Shown: positions 10,479 through 19,149 of the stretch, in pieces
Layout of the letters: each line of letters starts with the position of its first letter
How positions within the stretch are numbered: position 1 is the first letter of the stretch
From: Tritrichomonas foetus
Lineage: Eukaryota > Parabasalia > Tritrichomonadida > Tritrichomonadidae
Assembly: GCA_001839685.1 (NCBI GenBank)
Contig: MLAK01001010.1
Coordinates: forward strand, 8,175 to 39,537
Reading direction: 5' to 3'
DNA: 31,363 nt
Program-made: the position numbers and the translations under genes
The notes under the pieces: model-generated
Database searches by the model: none
What the model saw: the letters and a program-made list of their open reading frames with translations, nothing else
What the model was told of the DNA's origin: nothing

Positions 10479-10787
10479 AGTAGAACATCAAACGGAAAAA
10501 AAAAAAAATTGATCAAACCGATCAATTTTAAATCTGTATAATACCGGATAGCGGCCTGAAACAAAAATGGAATATTCACTTATTTGGGAAGCAAGAAAAA
10601 AGAGTATCGTACAACCTCACAGTGTAACGAAAATTGTGACAGTGTGGATTCAATTTAAAATTGAATAGATGCTTTGAGAAATGTCTAAGAAAAAATGATA
10701 TCTCAAACAGATTTGAAAGAATAAACTATTTGAAATTTCAATGCATTATCGTGTCAAAAAGTTTTTTCTCGCGTCGATTTAGGAAAA

Positions 10788-12260
10788 ATGTCTTCGTCTC
10801 TTTCGGACCAGGCATTGTTGAAGCACTTAAACGACGAAACTCAATCCACGCCCGAAGAATTACGCTTTTCCTCGCAAAATCCGCTTCGCACGTTATTTGT
10901 TCAATCGTTCGGCCCGCTTTTATACAACGTTGGTAATGCTGTCCACGACGCGCTAGACATGTACATCATTTCGAAGGCGCTCGGGGAGCGGTGTTTACAA
11001 ATTGTTGGATTTTCGTCAATCATCCGGTTTCTATTGCGAAGCTTTGCCGTTTATTTCTCGCAAGGTGCGGTCTCCAGAGTCCCCTCGTTGATTGGCGAGC
11101 GCCGCCAGGCCGAGGCGTCGCAGGTAATCACAGATTTATATCGGCTGACGCTAATTGCAATGATTTTCATGCCAGTCGTCTTTGTTTTCATTTCCAAGCC
11201 AATGCTCGTCTTCATGGGGTGCACCCAGGAGATTGCCGAGGAGTGCCTGAGTTATCTGATTCCAATTATTTGCGTCTCACCATTTACCGGAATTTATCAA
11301 ATGAGCTGCGGCTTTCTGCAAAGTGAAGGACGATCTGTGCTGAATGGAATGATGCAGCTCTCTGCATTTGTTATAAATTGTGGCATTTTTGCACCAATTT
11401 TATTGTTTTGGGCAAAAGTCCAATTAAATCTGGCTGGACTTGCTTTTGCACTTTCGCAAATTGTGCCTAGTGTTGTTCTCCTTATTTTAATATTCAACGG
11501 GAAGTTCAATCTGAAGCCATCATGGCGCCAGTGGAGTCACAAGTTTTCTCCTGAAACTTTGGTGAGTTTAAAGCTGGCAACATCTTTTATTTTGACCATT
11601 TTGGCTGGAGCGTTTCCACCAATGGTGATGATGAACTTCATGATGAAGGCTGCAGCTGAGGTTGGCACATCGAGTGCTGTAGCCAATGGATTTTCTGTCT
11701 TTTTAAAGATTCAAACACTTGTTAATTCGTTTTCTCAAGGCTTTAGTCAAGGAATGCTCGCATCAGGAAGTTACGCAAATGGGGCTAAGAAACAAAGAAG
11801 GATGTTTCTACTTTTTGGATGGACAATTCTAGTGACTTCTTTAATTTTGTTAATTTTCACACCTTTAATGATTTTTAAACCCGAATGGATTGCATCATTT
11901 TGGATGTCAAATAATGAAGAACTTGATTATACAAAATTAATGTTCAAAATTCCATTTTTTACCAACTTTTTGAATAGTATAAATGATACAGTAATAAGTT
12001 TACTTCTTTCAGCAACTTTTGCTTATAGTGCAATGGCTCCTTCCCTTGTAAGAGGTGCTTTTTATATTATTGGTGCTTGTATTTTGTATTATACTGATAA
12101 AACTAATCCGAGAAGAATGATGTATGTGTATGTAATTAATGATTTGGTTGTTTTATTTGTTGATGCAATAATTTTGATACATCCTTTGAAGGTAATGATT
12201 GGCCATATGAGAAAGAATGAATCAACAACAGAAACAATGGCTGCAATTAAAATACCATGA
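10788..12260 (+). CDS. MATE-family multidrug/toxin efflux transporter
   Basis: The 490-residue polytopic membrane protein has the length and about 12 hydrophobic segments of the MATE family, which exports drugs and metabolites by Na+ or H+ antiport. Typical features are the N-terminal FGPLLYNVGNAVHDALDMYIIS helix region, a first-half YQMSCGFLQSEGRS segment matching the conserved MATE 'G.LQ..G' motif, and the repeat half starting near residue 250 (LKLATSFILTILAG). The hydrophilic N-terminus (about 35 residues) and short Lys-rich tail would be cytosolic. GC content falls along the gene: the 60-base line at 11101 has 33 G+C, that at 12061 about 15. The stop is TGA, showing that UGA is a normal stop here. 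MATE genes form sizeable families in trichomonads. The substrate is unknown. Confidence 0.88.
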   Translation: MSSSLSDQALLKHLNDETQSTPEELRFSSQNPLRTLFVQSFGPLLYNVGNAVHDALDMYIISKALGERCLQIVGFSSIIRFLLRSFAVYFSQGAVSRVPSLIGERRQAEASQVITDLYRLTLIAMIFMPVVFVFISKPMLVFMGCTQEIAEECLSYLIPIICVSPFTGIYQMSCGFLQSEGRSVLNGMMQLSAFVINCGIFAPILLFWAKVQLNLAGLAFALSQIVPSVVLLILIFNGKFNLKPSWRQWSHKFSPETLVSLKLATSFILTILAGAFPPMVMMNFMMKAAAEVGTSSAVANGFSVFLKIQTLVNSFSQGFSQGMLASGSYANGAKKQRRMFLLFGWTILVTSLILLIFTPLMIFKPEWIASFWMSNNEELDYTKLMFKIPFFTNFLNSINDTVISLLLSATFAYSAMAPSLVRGAFYIIGACILYYTDKTNPRRMMYVYVINDLVVLFVDAIILIHPLKVMIGHMRKNESTTETMAAIKIP

Positions 12261-13624
12261 ATGTGGCTAATTCATAGAAATTGTTATTTATAATCTATCG
12301 AAAAATTCAAATAATGTTTTTGTGTTTAATAAATAATAATAATAATTGATTTACCATATATAATCTCATTTAGATTTCATTTATAATTTTTTATTTCTCA
12401 CAAGATTTACTGGTAATATATCTAGTAAATATGAGTGTTTGGTATTTGGGCTAAATTGAGAAAATACTTTCTGATTTGATTACATTTAAAGATAATGCTC
12501 ACATTCGATGCTTTTAAGTCTACACATTTCTGTTAAGACCAAGATTTAAAAATTTTTGGACAACACTTTTTATGTTTTGGTTATAAATAAATAACTTTAG
12601 ACCATGTGCATTATATCGTTACTTTAAACGCGTTGAATATACATATACTCACAACTATTTCAAAGAATAATTCACTTTTACCTTTTTTGTTTATTCAACA
12701 ATGTAAAAACGCAGTTATCATCAAAGAGAAAAAACGATAAATTACATGATGAAAATGCATTGTTTGGTATATTTTCTGCAAATTTTGGAAAATAACTTGA
12801 ATGAGATGAAGATGATTCAAACGTTAAATTTTTAAAAAAATCAAGTTTGGATAGTTCATTAGAATGGAATCTCTTGAATATTCTGATTGTTAGAATTGAA
12901 CTTTCAAAAATTTGGTCAAGCAAGAAAATATTGTTGTGAAGTTGCATGATGTAGGAAATGTTGGATACTACTCATATCATGTAAAAGAACTCAACCGAAA
13001 TAAAAAAAATCGTGAATTGTTGAATGTAGTTTATATAAATCATCATTATTTCTATTCATTTCTTGTTTCATTCTTCTTTATTCACAATCAAATCCATTTA
13101 GTTTAGAAGTTTCTTTCATAAAAACACAAAGATGGAATAACTCATGCTTGTTTAGAATACTGTTTATTTGTGCTCAAGAAAGCAAGATAATTTTCTATGA
13201 AATATATTCATCAGATTTTCTTCTCTCTGATTAATCATCTGTTCATATTATCTTAGAGTATTCAATATTCTCATACAATTGATGTAGTTCTATCAGATAT
13301 TCTATTTATAATGATAATTTATCAATGATTGAATTTAAATCCTATGTTAATTCTTTCATTGAAAAATCAGAATTCTCATCAATTTTTTTAATTTGGTATT
13401 AACTCTTGAATTTGTTGATCAGAAAATTGAAGATTAGAGAAATTATTGATTAAGAAATGCTTTATTTCAAATTATAATTCTTGAGAAGTAGAATAATGAA
13501 GTTAATTGAGTTTTTTTTTGGCAAAAATTTTATCACGACCAAATTTTAACACAAAAGTTTTAATCTAACATTTGATGACCAGATATATACATAAAAAGTT
13601 GTATACAAATTTACATTCGGAAAC
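12261..13624. other. 1.36-kb AT-rich intergenic region
   Basis: Nothing certain is encoded. An 89-codon ATG-initiated frame on the minus strand (12947 to 12678) is Phe/Ser/Asn-rich and resembles no family I know; it may be chance. The rest is AT-rich spacer with short A and T runs. Confidence 0.45.
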
Positions 13625-15055
13625 ATGTCAATATTCAAATTAATTCGTGCTTTTATTGAATTATTTGAGAGAAACTATATCATAGGTGATTTCCTTATGA
13701 AAAGCCACCTTGATCGGCTTTCCCAAAAATACGCTGACTATATCGAAAAAACCATCCAAACGACGGAATTTCTATGTACGCTCAACGACGAAAACTTTGA
13801 CGAAAGATGCCAATTTTTCGTAAACTCAGAAACTTCCAAATCAGAAACTTATTTTAAGGAATTCCTTCGATTTTCTATCAATCTATGCTTTGTTTGGCCG
13901 ATTCAAATTCCATTTTCGACTCGATTAATAAAATATTTCCATGATAATCAAAATCCTTCGAATGTCTTCTCAATTACCAAGGATTTCGTTTTGGGCGACC
14001 TCTCGCATTGGTATTTTAATGATTCGAACGACGACGTTTACATTTTTCAGTTATATTTTATTCATCAATTAATTCAATTCGGCGTTTTTCAAATAGCTGA
14101 TATAATTCGCATGCTGAAAGTATTCTTCAATAAAAAGAAACAGTTTTGTAATCAAATATGCATGGAGTTTCTTTATTTTGCACCTGAAATCGAAACAGAA
14201 GATCCCGACTTTTTCAATACTTTATTTCTTTTCTATCAAAGATCCAAATCAAAAAATCTATTGAATAAAAAAACATTGAACTTCTTCAATGATTTTGAGA
14301 AATACAAAGAAAACAATTGGCAGCTTTTGAAAGAAAATAGAAGTCGTTTGGACTGTGGTGATGATATATTAAAATCATTAATTGACGACAATCCTGAAGA
14401 TTTCAGAAAAAGTTTAGAAAAAAGAGGTGAAAGTATTACTGGTTATTTTTCAAACCCACCTTTATCATTGTTCACAATTTTTGATATAAAATATCCTTTC
14501 ATTTTAACTTCAGTAATTTTCAATGCGGTAAAAATTTTTCGGTTTTTATATGAAAGTGGAGTTTCACTTGATTCTACATCTGAAAATGGTGCAACTATTG
14601 CTCAAGCTGCTTCAATGAATCCAGATAAAGAAATATTTGATATTTTATTCAAAGAAAACATAAACATTGCCGATGGAATGGCAAGTTTTTCACGTTGTTT
14701 TCATTTTGATAAATTACAACAATTTAAATCATTATATAAGAAATATGGTGAGTCTGAATTATCACCAACTAAATCAACTGTCTTCGTTCAAAGTGTTCTT
14801 TGTTTAAATTTCATGATTTTTAAAGAATGCTTGAAACATAATGTTGATATAAATCAAACTGATGGATTTAATGAGACACCTTTAAGCACAGCTTGTTTAG
14901 TAGGATCAAGGCTTCCTGTTAGCATTCTTGTTGATCTTGGAGCTGATGTGAATAAAGGATTTCCTCTTATTCGTGCAGCATCGAATGGACACTCTCAAAT
15001 TGTTGAGTATCTACTTTCACTTGATAATATTAATGTTAATATAACAAATGAACAC

Positions 15056-15075
15056 GTTTTTTTAATTAAATTCAT
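15056..15075 (+). other. 20-nt GT...AT insertion in ankyrin gene
   Basis: GTTTTTTTAATTAAATTCAT begins exactly at a codon boundary after GAA CAC. Deleting it joins CAC to GGA ATT ACT CCT (H-GITP), the standard start of an ankyrin repeat. A 2-bp CA duplication makes the boundary ambiguous by two bases. It lacks the trichomonad 3' splice/branch consensus (ACTAACACACAG) and has no AG end, so it is not a canonical intron. Confidence 0.55.
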
Positions 15076-15273
15076 GGAATTACTCCTTTATTTGCAGCAA
15101 TTATGAATTCACATTGTAAAGTTGTTTCCCTTTTATTAAATGATTCTAGAATTGATTTGAATAAATTATTTAAAGATAAAATGACTTATTTAAACATTGC
15201 TGCTAAACAAAATGATGAAGATATTTTACAAATGATTTTTGAAAAGATTACAATTCCAATTGAAGAGCATAAT

Positions 15274-15292
15274 GTTTATTTTTATTATTTAT
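15274..15292 (+). other. 19-nt GT...AT insertion in ankyrin gene
   Basis: GTTTATTTTTATTATTTAT also begins at a codon boundary, after CAT AAT. Removing it gives H-N-I-S-P-L-L, parallel to the other site (H-G-I-T-P-L-F). It lies 218 bp from the first insertion, at the equivalent loop two repeats later. Flanking AT bases make the exact boundary slightly ambiguous. Confidence 0.5.
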
Positions 15293-15580
15293 ATATCCCC
15301 ACTTTTATGTGCTACTGTTGCAGGAATGCCTACCTCTTTTCGATTTTTATTAACTGTTGATGGAATTGACCCAAATAATGTTGATAAAACATCAGGTGTT
15401 TCAGCACTTTGGCTTGCAGTTATGTTCAATCAATATGAAATTGTTTCAATTTTAGTCGATGAATTTTGTTGCAAAGTTAGTGCGAACGAACTTGATTTAG
15501 CAAAGAGAAACAACAATGAAGAAATGCTTTCTTTATTGAATAAGTTTTTGACAAACGAAGATGATGAAAACAACGATTAA

Positions 15581-15914
15581 ATATATTAGTTAATTGCTTA
15601 TAGTAATATATAAATAACATGTATATAATAAAATTGTAATTATTAACAAACTCACCTTTTGGATTTTTATCTAATATTATACTATTTATCTGGATGATAC
15701 ATTTCAAGTGTTTAAGATTCTATTTAATTCACTATTGACAATTACTTTATATATCTAAAGATGATATAGGAATCAATATCATCTTATAACTTATAAAAAT
15801 ATAAGGTTATGTTTTAAAGAAAGATTGAGACAAATAAAAAATCAAAAAGGGAAACACGAAAAAAGAAGTATTTATACAATTTCTTTAATATATTATAATT
15901 AATTCAAACACATA
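15581..15914. other. Convergent intergenic region
   Basis: This AT-rich 334-bp spacer lies between the 3' ends of the ankyrin gene and PCID2. I see no gene in it; it presumably holds both 3' UTR ends. Confidence 0.5.
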
Positions 15915-17060
15915 TTAATCTGAATCAAGAGATATATCAGGTTGTGGAAAAGTATCATTCGGTGCAAAAATAATTTTCTTTGGACCATAAGCAATATTCA
16001 TTTTCACTAGTTTTTCATAACTCAAGTTTGCAAGCATAATAATTGCATCATCAAAAGAAATTTCAGTATTTGAAGCTAAATTAACTGCATCCACGAATGC
16101 TTCAATCGGAATAATGTTTTTCTTCTCAACGACTTGATGCCAACTCAAACAGACTAGTTCAAGCAGCCTCCTTTCGACAATCTTCTTTGCATGAGCCATC
16201 ATTTCCAAAACGCCAAGTCGTATTAAAGTTATCTGATGGACCTCAAAGGCATTATCGAAAAGGCGAATGTCACCAGTCTCTAGGGCCTTTGTGAAATCAC
16301 AGTAGATACCCAAATCATATTCCTGAAGAAGCTGTTCAGTTGGAAGAATGCCAAACGATAAACTGACAGGAATGAAATGCGCTAGAACCAATCGACGGTC
16401 TTTTTTCTGATTCAATGGAATGAAATCAAGCGATTTCCTTAAATCATGAAAAGCCTCTTTTTGCCTTTCATAAACCATCTCGATTTTCCCCTTCAAATAG
16501 TAGTAGGAGGCGAGCTCGCTGGTTGTGTAAATGGTTGGATCGATTTTGAACATCTTCGAGCATTGATCCAATAATTTATCAGCAAGATTATAATTATTGG
16601 TCAGCAGGCGGACGGACAGCGTGGCGTTAATGACAGCGAGCAGCGGCGAGTCAAAAAGTTTCTGGCGGCTCAATTTTGCGACATCTGAAAATATCTGCGA
16701 TAGAAGTCGGTCGCTCTCGTTGACGAGGCCGTTTCGGGCGTATGAAAGGAGGGACCGTGCGATTACCTTTGTGATTGGAACTTTTAGTTCGATGATATTA
16801 ACTGACCGAATAAAAATATTGACCGCTTGACTGTAGCTTTCAAACGACTTTTTCAAATTGTCGGTGGCTGTTGACTCGATGAGGTTTTTGATGATGTCGG
16901 ACCAGAATTGTGGCTGAATTTGTCTGAGATTGGAATCTCCAATAAATTGCTGGAGAAACTGTCGGGAGTTGGTCAAATAATTGAAGTCAAAATATTGACC
17001 TAAAATAAAAGCATCTTGGTTGTCAATTGCGTTTGAGACTCGAGTTTTAATCTGTGACAT
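15915..17060 (-). CDS. PCID2: PCID2/Thp1-like TREX-2 subunit with PCI domain
   Basis: The 381-residue protein matches the PCID2/Thp1 family in length (human PCID2 is about 400) and in its C-terminal PCI domain. Diagnostic stretches are YYLKGKIEMVYERQKEAFHD (TPR-like helices), then KKDRRLVLAHFIPVSLSFG and LPTEQLLQEYDL, parallel to the human KNKRMILIYLLPVKMLLG and MPTVELLKKYHL region. The winged-helix end reads FDDAIIMLANLSYEKLVKMNIAYG, and APNDTFPQP parallels the family's terminal NPFPP. In other eukaryotes the protein sits in TREX-2, which couples transcription to mRNA export at the nuclear pore. It is transcribed divergently from CFAP77. An AAGGTCAAA motif lies 15 bp upstream of its ATG in the same orientation. 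GC is high at the 5' end (32 of 60 bases at 16621-16680) and low at the 3' end (16 of 60 at 15961-16020). Rpn3/PSMD3 was considered but fits less well. Confidence 0.85.
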   Translation of the reverse strand: MSQIKTRVSNAIDNQDAFILGQYFDFNYLTNSRQFLQQFIGDSNLRQIQPQFWSDIIKNLIESTATDNLKKSFESYSQAVNIFIRSVNIIELKVPITKVIARSLLSYARNGLVNESDRLLSQIFSDVAKLSRQKLFDSPLLAVINATLSVRLLTNNYNLADKLLDQCSKMFKIDPTIYTTSELASYYYLKGKIEMVYERQKEAFHDLRKSLDFIPLNQKKDRRLVLAHFIPVSLSFGILPTEQLLQEYDLGIYCDFTKALETGDIRLFDNAFEVHQITLIRLGVLEMMAHAKKIVERRLLELVCLSWHQVVEKKNIIPIEAFVDAVNLASNTEISFDDAIIMLANLSYEKLVKMNIAYGPKKIIFAPNDTFPQPDISLDSD

Positions 17061-17255
17061 TCAGATCTTTTCAATTTGACCTTTTTCACCATTTCTAACC
17101 GAAAATAAATAAACTATTTAAATCTGAATATATTCTCAATAAAAAAAATCTATGGATAAATGGTCATTAAAATTTTCCCTCAAAGAATTTACAAAATATT
17201 TTCAGGAACCAAAACGAGTGAGTATTTTGTCTTTACCAGTGGATAGAAAGTGAAT

Positions 17256-17279
17256 TCCTCAATTTGAGGATTTTTTTTT
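17256..17279 (+). terminator. Small hairpin followed by nine T (possible Pol III-like end)
   Basis: TCCTCAA and TTGAGGA pair around a single T, followed at once by TTTTTTTTT. This resembles the end of a small RNA, but I could not identify any RNA upstream. It may be chance in AT-rich DNA. Confidence 0.2.
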
Positions 17280-17310
17280 AAAATGACAAGAAATTGCAGC
17301 ATGAATTCGA

Positions 17311-17335
17311 TTGGCGGGAAATTTTCCCCGCGCAA
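17311..17335. promoter_or_regulatory. E2F-like palindromic element
   Basis: GGCGGGAAA and TTTTCCCCGCGC stand back to back, each resembling the E2F/DP site TTTSSCGC, in otherwise AT-rich DNA between two divergent genes. That this is a binding site is inference. Confidence 0.35.
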
Positions 17336-17646
17336 TTAAGAAAAGGATATTTTTTTTGAGAACATATTTGTTCAACTCATTTTTTGATAAATTAAGTTAT
17401 TGTGAATTTACTTGGTCAAATTATATAAAAAGTTCTGTTATATTCAATAATTCAGGAAATTATTTGAAGAAATTCAATGTATCTTATACAATTCCAACAA
17501 ATTCACAAATAAACGGGGAAATCAAAATGCATAAATAAAAAGTGGAATTTCCCGTTAATTCACATTGAATTATTTCTGAGTAATTGAATAACCAATTTCT
17601 TTCATTATTCTTTCTCACATTTCTTTCCTTCTTATTTCCATCAGTC

Positions 17647-18342
17647 ATGACAGCAACAATCAAGCAGCGTCCATTTTGTGACCAACGTTTATCCATGAAA
17701 TCAAACTATCTTCTCCAGAAGACGAAAGTCGGCAAAGTCCCGCCTTGCCCATATCCCCTTCCAGATGACGATTATGCCTACGGTATTTCATATCACGACG
17801 ATTACGGAGTTAAAGAAATATTCGACAACTACAAAAAACTCAGCATTCACCAACCAAAGAAGCGCAAATCAAAGAGGATTTCAAAGATGGTCGTGAAGCG
17901 TGACTTTGTGGCCACAAACAAAGCCGCGCTCAAAGCGGGATGCGTTACAGCCCGTGAATACGACGAGTACAGACACGAGCACATGATTCCCGTGCAGCCC
18001 GAGGAAAATTACAATGTCACATCGGACCAACTTCTGAAGTACAAGCAGCGGAACATGGTTCACGGCGTACAATACCACATTGAGAACGAAATGAAGAAGT
18101 GCCTCGAATACCAGTACGGAAGGGACGCCGTCGAGAAGGCCAGGGAGAAGCAGAGGATCAGGCAGGAGAAGCTTGCGTCGCCAACGAACAAAATGAGCAA
18201 GGCCTACTCGAGGAGGCTCCTGACAACGCGCGCCACACGCGGGCACTCAGTGAAGCCGGAGCCGCAGCCATCTTACGCAGATACCTTCAAGATGAAGAGG
18301 TTCTTGGCAATCGACCGCTACGCGATTGAGGACAAATGGTAG
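17647..18342 (+). CDS. CFAP77: CFAP77-like cilia and flagella associated protein
   Basis: The 231-residue protein starts at the first ATG (MTATIKQRPF); the frame is open upstream but has no ATG. Recognition rests on two stretches shared with CFAP77: YAYGISYHDDYGVKEIFDNY, and FVATNKAALKAGCVTAREYDEYR, parallel to YIAMNRGAVKAGLVTAREN and QYR in the human protein. CFAP77 is a microtubule inner protein bound near the seam of the B-tubule in axonemal doublets, so this should act in the trichomonad flagella. It is very basic, with an Arg/Lys-rich coiled region (about 160-205). The coding region is much richer in G+C than its surroundings, especially 17900-18300, as often seen for highly expressed trichomonad genes. 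The stop is TAG. Confidence 0.82.
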   Translation: MTATIKQRPFCDQRLSMKSNYLLQKTKVGKVPPCPYPLPDDDYAYGISYHDDYGVKEIFDNYKKLSIHQPKKRKSKRISKMVVKRDFVATNKAALKAGCVTAREYDEYRHEHMIPVQPEENYNVTSDQLLKYKQRNMVHGVQYHIENEMKKCLEYQYGRDAVEKAREKQRIRQEKLASPTNKMSKAYSRRLLTTRATRGHSVKPEPQPSYADTFKMKRFLAIDRYAIEDKW

Positions 18343-18469
18343 GTTTTTGATGATTTTTGACAGAATGATGAAGAATTATTCAAACAAACAAAAAATAAAA
18401 TAAAAAATGTAATTCGAAAATTATTATTTTATGGATTGTGTTTTATTTGGTATCTTATGGTCTGATGTA
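18343..18469. other. Spacer between CFAP77 and the minisatellite
   Basis: A short AT-rich stretch. An ATG at 18431 opens a frame that runs into the following repeat; this frame exists only because the repeat unit has no stop, so I do not call a gene. Confidence 0.4.
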
Positions 18470-19003
18470 TTGTTTAATATGTTGTTTAATATGTTGTTTA
18501 GTGCGTTGTTTAATATGTTGTTTAATGTGTTGTTTAATATATTGTTTAATATATTGTTTAATGTATTGTTTAATGTGNNNNNNNNNNNNNNNNNNNNNNN
18601 NNNNNNNNNNNNNNNNNNNNNNNNNNNNNNNNNNNNNNNNNNNNNNNNNNNNNNNNNNNNNNNNNNNNNNNNNNNNNNNNNNNNNNNNNNNNNNNNNNNN
18701 NNNNNNNNNNNNNNNNNNNNNNNNNNNNNNNNNNNNNNNNNNNNNNNNNNNNNNNNNNNNNNNNNNNNNNNNNNNNNNNNNNNNNNNNNNNNNNNNNNNN
18801 NNNNNNNNNNNNNNNNNNNNNNNNNNNNNNNNNNNNNNNNNNNNNNNNNNNNNNNNNNNNNNNNNNNNNNNNNNNNNNNNNNNNNNNNNNNNNNNNNNNN
18901 NNNNNNNTTGTTTAATGTGTTGTTTAATATGTTGTTTAATACGTTGTTTAATATGTTGTTTAATATATTGTTTAATGTATTGTTTAATGCGTTGTTTAAT
19001 ATG
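18470..19003 (+). repeat. 12-bp minisatellite (TTGTTTAATRYG) containing an assembly gap
   Basis: Nine units of the form TTGTTTAAT plus three variable bases stand on the left of the gap and eight on the right. The last three bases vary (ATG, GTG, ATA, GTA, GCG, ACG). As 12 is a multiple of 3, one frame stays open and would read (LFNx)n. The array runs into unknown bases on both sides, so its true length is unknown. Confidence 0.92.
18578..18907. other. Assembly gap (330 N)
   Basis: A run of 330 undetermined bases sits inside the 12-bp minisatellite. It is most likely collapsed or unspanned repeat, and its stated length may be an estimate. Confidence 0.99.
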
Positions 19004-19149
19004 AATTGGATTGTGATAATTTCTCGTTCATAATATGACTCCGAAATAACAAAGATTTTCTTTTGTTGACATAAGAAATAATCATTTTGTATAAGATGGC
19101 TCTTTATCCAATGTTGATGTGAAATTGATGATTAAAAATATCAATATTC

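Larger units (their letters stand above)
9490..10787. other. 1.3-kb intergenic region with inverted repeat and motif pair
   Basis: No gene is visible. The region contains a long inverted repeat (9923-9993), an AAGGTCAAA motif on the minus strand (9964-9972), a tandem pair on the plus strand (10459-10478) and an A13 run near 10497-10509 followed by a short GATC-rich palindrome (TTGATCAAACCGATCAA). I saw no tRNA-like fold. Confidence 0.5.
13625..15580 (+). pseudogene. Trichomonad ankyrin-repeat gene interrupted by two ~20-nt insertions
   Basis: The gene encodes a trichomonad-type ankyrin protein (DUF3447-like): an alpha-helical N-terminal part of about 290 residues, then degenerate ankyrin repeats to the C-terminus. 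From the ATG the frame runs to a TGA at 15104-15106. The repeats continue in a second frame (GITPLFAAIMNSHCK...) and then return to the first (ISPLLCATVAG...), ending at TAA 15578-15580, followed by A. The breaks are insertions at 15056-15075 (20 nt) and 15274-15292 (19 nt). Removing them exactly gives one open frame and normal repeat spacing of 31-35 residues. The gene is either recently decayed or its RNA or translation is processed in an unusual way. Function is unknown; ankyrin proteins mostly mediate protein contacts. GC falls toward the 3' end. Confidence 0.75.
17061..17646. other. Divergent promoter region of PCID2 and CFAP77
   Basis: No gene is seen in this 586-bp AT-rich region. It contains a GC-rich E2F-like palindromic element (17311-17335), a small hairpin followed by a T run (17256-17279), and Initiator-like matches upstream of the CFAP77 ATG (TCATT at 17602-17606 and TCACA at 17614-17618). 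Confidence 0.5.

Noticed and set aside
12678..12947. 89-codon ATG-initiated frame on the minus strand
   Set aside because: Phe/Ser/Asn-rich composition typical of chance frames in AT-rich DNA; no motif and no promoter signal, so it is only mentioned in the spacer entry.
15056..15292. Canonical spliceosomal introns in the ankyrin gene
   Set aside because: Neither insertion has a GTAYGT-type donor, the trichomonad ACTAACACACAG end, or an AG acceptor; only a non-canonical explanation is left open.
15915..17060. Proteasome subunit Rpn3/PSMD3 assignment
   Set aside because: The PCI domain is shared, but length and the KDRRLVLAHFIPVSL and LPTEQLLQEYDL stretches fit PCID2/Thp1 clearly better.
17311..17538. 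75-codon frame in the PCID2/CFAP77 spacer
   Set aside because: It starts at TTG and begins within the E2F-like palindrome; no coding signal.
18431..19033. Open frame of (LFNx)n through the 12-bp repeat
   Set aside because: It is open only because a 12-bp unit without stops keeps one frame; a third of it is unknown sequence.
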